From positions 372,001 through 436,000 of the forward strand of contig CAJJDP010000080.1 of assembly GCA_905182995.1 (NCBI GenBank): a stretch of 64,000 nt of DNA, written 5' to 3'. Positions within the stretch are counted from its first letter, which is position 1. Each line of letters starts with the position of its first letter. Under the pieces are notes generated by a model that was not told where the DNA came from, did not search any database, and worked only from the letters and a program-made list of their open reading frames with translations. Shown here one piece after another: positions 58,971 to 64,000 of this stretch. The translations under genes and the position numbers were made by a program. The stretch is from Paramecium octaurelia (lineage: Eukaryota > Ciliophora > Oligohymenophorea > Peniculida > Parameciidae).

Positions 58971-61900
58971 TTTATTAAACTTAAAATACTATTCTAAACT
59001 ACTCAAAAAGATTAACCAATCAAAAGAAAATATATTCGACTATTTATTAAATTATGGAACAGAAAGATAAATCGAAAATATCACATTTTTTCAAAAGACT
59101 TTTTTCATACTCTTGTTCATATATAAATTAATTAATAGAATTTGATTTAAACAATAAATAAAGAAGCCACTATCAAACAAAACGATTGTAATCTGCTGAT
59201 CTGCCTATGGTAAGTGATATTCTTCTGAAGATAGGAATGAAATTGTTAATTATAAGTATAAATTTCCTTGTGGCAATAATAATGTATATAACTATTTCAT
59301 ATAAATATTGATCCTATTACTTTATGATTTTATGAACTTAATATACAAGTTTTAATAATCCTCTATCAATTTAGATGATATGTAGTATAACATAGTAAAT
59401 ATATTGGTCAATATTTGAAGGTAATTAATATTTTCTAATTATTATTATTTAATTTAAAAATATATACCTAAAATTCTAAAATAAGAAGGATCGCGATAGT
59501 ATTGCTACTTAAATAATAATAATTTGTAATATATATAATTTCATTAAAATTGGATTATTACAATTCTAAATAATATTGAGTTATAGAGCTTTACAAATTT
59601 TGCTTGAAATATGATGTAAAATAAGAATAAGTTTAAGAGTTCGATCAATTGCCTCTTCAATAAACGAAGAGAGAGTTTCCAAAGTAGAAATGTGTAAAAT
59701 CGATGCTATTTTGAATTTAAATATCTTCTCTTCTCATGGATTTTAGAAGAATTAAATTAAATAATGAAATCCATTATTTTCCTCTAAAAATGGATCAATA
59801 GTTATGATAAATTTTAATTTAACCTTCAAATCTACAAAATATATATACTAATTTCTTTATACTTTCATATTATAAATTCGAACTTAGTAAATAAAATGGC
59901 AAGTAAGATTTAACTTGGAATATTATTGTAGCGAACAATGTTAGCTAATTAAATTATTTAATCAGCTTTGAAACATTACATAGAATTTTTCGAATATATA
60001 TTACAATTAAACACATAATGTTTTTACTTATCACAAAGGCTCAAACTTATAAATTGAATAATAATTCAATTTTTTTTAAAGCATGGATTAAATTAGATAT
60101 ATTAATATATAAATAAGGTTTGTATAAACTTTACTTGTTTTCCTTATAAGGATCAAGTTGTGCTCATCTAAAACTTCCACTTGCTTTTATCAATATGTTA
60201 CTTCCCAACTTGAAATTCATTATCAAGCCCACCATAAAAAATATAAAATCTAACCTAATTGAGAGAATATTATGATGTACGTAGTAGTTGCAAAGTCATT
60301 ATTTTTTTAATCAGAATGAGATTTAATTTTTCAATCACAACTCTAAAGCGTCTCATGCATAAACATAAAACCGGAGTTCAATATTGGTATAGAGATTAGA
60401 ACCACTATTTTTAGACAGGATTGAAAATTTTTGAACAATGTAATTGTGCTTAATTTGTAACACCATGACTATTCTATGGCAGCACGCTTTTGTCTTTGAA
60501 ATTTGGCTACTATGTGTTTATAAAGTAATTATTTAGCATTTCATTTGACCTAATCTGCTCTTCTTACTATAAGTAAATGTGCTTAACCCTAATCTAACTT
60601 GCAAATCCATTCTATTCCCTACCTATCACATTGTGCATAAATAATACTCAGGCTGCAAACCCTTTTATTTTCACAATTTACAAGCCTTTAACTTTAAAAT
60701 TATTGCTCAAAATACCCATGTCAAAACTCCATAACTTCTTCCTAATCTGCTTAATGATTCACTTTAATTAATAGGATTATTAGCAGTAATGTAATATTTT
60801 ACTTATTATTCATAACCATTCCTTCAAGATGATAATAATAGTATATTTTAGATAGCATTTAATTATGTGTTTATTGCTCAAAATTTATTACCAAAACACT
60901 ATACAAAGATATAATATTAATGACCAGCATTTTTAGGATAACTTATTGTGTTTTGATTTATGGATTTGCAGTAGTTAGAGCCAAAATTATTTAGATGGTT
61001 GTAATAAATGTTCAAAGCATAGACATCATAAATTTATCAAGAACTTAAGATTTACGTTAACTCCATTAAATAACCTTGTACTTAATGATTCAGATAAATG
61101 GAAAATATATACAGATCTCCCCATTTATTATTCATTCTTAAAGTAGGAATTACTATCATGATATAGGCATAAAGAGCAAAATTTGAATTGGATATAAGAT
61201 ACTAATATTTGCGAAGGAGGCTTGACTTTATAATTTATGTTATATTAAGTATTAATTAGAAGTATTGTTCAACAACCATTTAGCATTCTTCACAACCATC
61301 ACCTGATAGCACAACTACTACAATTCCTAAGGAGAACTTAAATCTACTAATACTGCTTATTGTAACTTTTTATTCAGTTTCTTGCTAATAATGTCGTGAT
61401 TATCAAAAGAAAAGTCCAAAATGTCTTGGTAGTCAGTCGGTCGACACCAGGAAACTGTCCTTGAACATAATATCAGTGAAGAGTCAATCATTTATGGAAA
61501 GCCTGTGTATTATGTTGATTTTGTACAATTTCTTATTGAACTAGTTTTATCGACTAGTTACAGTGCTAACTATTTTAATAATAGGAATAAATAGAGTATA
61601 CCATTCTAAGTTTTATTGAGGATATTCCTAATAGACATCAAATTTATATTCATACTGACTCATAGAATTGCTATCAGATGCAAAGTTTAAGAGAAGAATC
61701 AAGATATCTTATAAATAAGTTCCATTAACTTAGTTTTAGAATAATTACTGAGAAAATGAAAATCAATTTAATTATCTAAATATTCCAGTTGCAAATAATT
61801 CCCTGTGAGGACTGTAGTTGAATTTTGCGATTGTGTTGATGGTTCTATCTTTTGTTTATCAACAACTTGTTTAACTTTTTTAGTATAACCTGAGCACATA

Positions 61901-62948
61901 AATGTCAAAATTGAGCATGTGCTAACCTCTATAATCTATCAACTTATGCAGTTTTTTTATATATTCCTTTTACATCAGCATTTATTCTTATGCTTACAGG
62001 GCGTCGTAATCAAATTATTATTAAACTCATCCTAAGATATGTAGATTATTCGTTCCACCTCTGATGAATTTTGTAAAGTTCGTTTTTTCGAATAGCACAA
62101 GTATCCTTATAATCAAATTTTTCCTAATTGTAATTAAACTCACATTCGAGAAAATTTTGTCTGAATTTAAACCTGACCATCGAGATCTAAATGGCTATTT
62201 ATTTTTACGATAATAATTTTCAAAAAAATGTGCTTGCTCTTTTACTTATATGTATCCCTGGATAGTGTGAAGCTATTTCGAAAGCAAATTCAGGCACTGT
62301 ATGTATCATTAAATGCATATTTTATTATTATTAATTTGCATTAAAATTCAATATTCATTAATTTATTTATATTTTTCCTTTTTTCACGATGTCATATTTC
62401 CTTGATCCAATAGGTCTTTCTACATCTGACTATTTGTATCCAAATAATTGTGATTCAAAATAAGTCTCTAATTGCACCAGAATTTATCATACACTTTAAA
62501 TTTGGTGCAAAATTTACAAGCAGCACCCTTGCTTACAGGGACTATTATTTTCCCAACAATAACTGAGATAGTGATATCCAATGCAGATGCATCAGACTTG
62601 GTGCACCTTGGATCGAGCCAACATGATCCAGGAAGCCATCACATACTGCAAAATATAATTTATAAATAATAATCAAATGCATATATTAAGTTATCTCAGA
62701 CAGTAAATTTGGTGAATTTAAATTCATTCTAATCAGAATTTTATTAGCAGACACTAAGATTTATTTGCCAAACAAACTTATAAACTGAATATGAGAAGGT
62801 TTTTGAAAGTCAGTTGTTCTGTAAAAACAGCAAATATTGTGTAGGCTCTCAGTTCATTTTATCATTATTAAATGTACACCATATTCAGGCCAAACGTGTG
62901 ATTATTCAGCAAAATGAAATTTTTCTGGCATATTTCTGAATTTTTGTT
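58971..62948. other. 4-kb gene-poor region, no convincing gene
   Basis: After six kilobase-dense genes the annotation stops. Only background-composition open frames occur, the longest being plus 59611-60057 (listed) and plus 60469-61161 (231 codons without TGA, first in-frame ATG near 60575, with GCNKCSKHRHH near its end). On minus 62400-62660 a frame reads CWLDPRCTKSDASALDITIS and CKFCTKF. None could be spliced into a family. The block abuts retrotransposon sequence and may be repeat-derived or germline-like DNA. Confidence 0.45.
59611..60057 (+). CDS. Open frame of 148 residues, doubtful
   Basis: Starts MMQNKNKFKSSINCLFNKRR and ends at TGA 60055-60057. Contains a basic N-terminus and helical-looking stretches (EFKYLLFSWILEELNQIM). 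Composition is close to the AT background (Ile, Asn, Lys, Leu, Phe dominate) and no motif is present. With one stop codon in use an open run of this length is unremarkable, so it is recorded only as a candidate. Confidence 0.2.
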
Positions 62949-63540
62949 ATTATTTAATGCTAGACTCAAATATGTCAGCAGTCATCGAATGTATTTGTTG
63001 AATTTGGCTTGTATAAATACTAACCAAACTTATTGAGATCATTGTTCTAATTGAGAATGTACTTATTTGATTATGAGCAATGTAATAGAAAACAATAATA
63101 GCTTTCACAATTAACTGTATATTAAATATTTGAGATACAACTTAATTCATAATAAGACAATCTAAACAGGTTATATCATTTAGCAAATTTCATGATATTA
63201 ATTGAATGTTAGGCAGGTGGTAGACTCTAATATCAATCTTACAAGAAAAAAATGAGATATGAATTACCACAAGCAGCAACTCAATACTCCTATATAGTTG
63301 AGGTGAATAAAGACATCAATAAGGCCTGTAAAATACTACAATTAGGTAATTATAAAACAACACCCACAAATGCAGCTGCTATTTCATAAATAACTCCTTT
63401 ACTACTTAAATAGAGCTAAAACTACATTTAATGTATAGATTTACGAATTGGCACAAGAAAAATTGGAACAATTTAAGGCTAAATCCATGCCAAATTAGTT
63501 TCACCAGCTAACTGGGGACTCAAGTCCATATCAGTAGAGT
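62949..63540 (+). CDS. Open frame upstream of reverse transcriptase, probable part of the same retroelement
   Basis: About 197 codons open without TGA up to 63538-63540, with soluble composition (NKDINKACKILQLGNYKT, then PLLLKQSQNYIQCIDLRI). The segment NKACKILQLGNYKT...ITPLLLK resembles the helical linker that precedes the polymerase domain in some non-LTR and RVT-type elements (A...L..G......LTP). It is followed within 20 bp by RT motifs in a shifted frame, so I read it as the N-terminal part of a frame-damaged element. Start not defined. Confidence 0.35.
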
Positions 63541-64000
63541 GATAAGCAGAATGAAATCTTAAGGAAGCGGAAAGAATTTTACATTTTTTGACCTTTCAGA
63601 TGCTTATAACACCATTGATAGAGAAGCCCTATATAATATCCTAACCATGGAACCTGAAGTGACTGGTTTGGCAAAGGAAAAATTGACTTCCTCTTTAACA
63701 TGTATGACCAATTGTATATTTATAATCCTGTTACTAAATAAAAGATTAGATTGAAAAATGGTGTGTAACAAGGCTCATCCCTGAGCCCATTCTTATTCAA
63801 TATTTTTTTCAACAAAGTAATTGAGTTCACTTAGGTGAGAATAAAGGAGATTTAGGAAGAACTACCTAAAAAAATGCAAAAGACTCAAGAGACTTCTGAA
63901 TGATGTTGAAATATTAGCATATGCTGGCGATGTTGTGATTTACAATAAGAGATGCGCAAATGAATTCTTAATAGATGAAAAGATTTCTTNTAACTGAGAT
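63541..64000 (+). mobile_element. Degenerate non-LTR (LINE-type) reverse transcriptase, truncated by window end
   Basis: RT motifs appear in order but in three frames: TFFDLSDAYNTIDREALYNI (motif A, DxxxAYNTID), MYDQLYIYNP, LKNGVQQGSSLSPFLFNIFF (motif B, NGVxQGSxLSPFLF), and EILAYAGDVVIYN (motif C, with YAGD for the catalytic YADD). Frame changes near 63690 and 63880 and an Asp-to-Gly change at the active site show it is dead. The order and spacing are those of LINE polymerases. Similar elements are reported from ciliate germline genomes. An ambiguous base (N) lies at 63990 near the sequence end. Confidence 0.75.

Noticed and set aside
60583..60600. CCCTAAT-like short motif
   Set aside because: Single imperfect copy, not a telomeric array; Paramecium telomeres are long CCC(A/C)AA repeats.

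Overview
The window reads as ciliate macronuclear-type DNA, most probably Paramecium. TAA and TAG are sense codons (Gln) in every recognisable gene and only TGA stops. The sequence is strongly AT-rich, genes lie tens of bases apart, and introns are tiny: about 70 were placed, 20-36 nt, mostly GTA...TAG. Exon models below were fixed by requiring frame continuity, absence of TGA and family motifs; almost every model gives a length divisible by three. Genus is an inference; species is not claimed.

Left part (1-13,000). A very compact head-to-tail minus-strand run: Rossmann-fold (SDR-like) protein, a K+-selective cyclic-nucleotide-binding channel with an unexpected CCHC zinc knuckle, a small Cys-rich probable GPI surface protein, two paralogous BAR-like coiled-coil proteins flanking a Dcp1-like decapping subunit. 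Then an E2F factor (plus), a BTB+TLDc protein and a putative mitochondrial protein (minus).

Middle (13,000-40,000). An orphan protein, a two-CNBD protein and NRDE2 on plus; then a minus block with an EGF+RING membrane protein, a PX/BAR sorting nexin, a SERCA Ca2+-ATPase, a PH-like+kinase protein and an Aurora-like kinase with DFN in place of DFG. Next come a small coiled-coil gene, an atypical aquaporin, an Erv46/ERGIC3-like cargo receptor, a kinesin ending in a CaaX-like tail, an orphan, and an intron-rich 4-TM protein.

Right part (40,000-64,000). A TPR protein, a protein with 11-residue repeats, a WD-type protein and NOC4 whose start codons are only 21 bp apart, two orphans, a CDPK-like kinase with HRE in place of HRD, an OSCA/TMEM63 channel, a MATE transporter, and an alpha-kinase combining CCCH fingers, a vWA domain, the alpha-kinase fold and a C-terminal CxxC array. 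The last 5 kb hold no convincing ordinary gene and end in a frameshifted non-LTR retrotransposon reverse transcriptase.

Functionally the window is a typical mix of ciliate housekeeping (ribosome biogenesis, RNA surveillance, ER-Golgi traffic, Ca2+ storage) and expanded signalling/channel families. No rRNA, tRNA, CRISPR or telomeric repeat was recognised.
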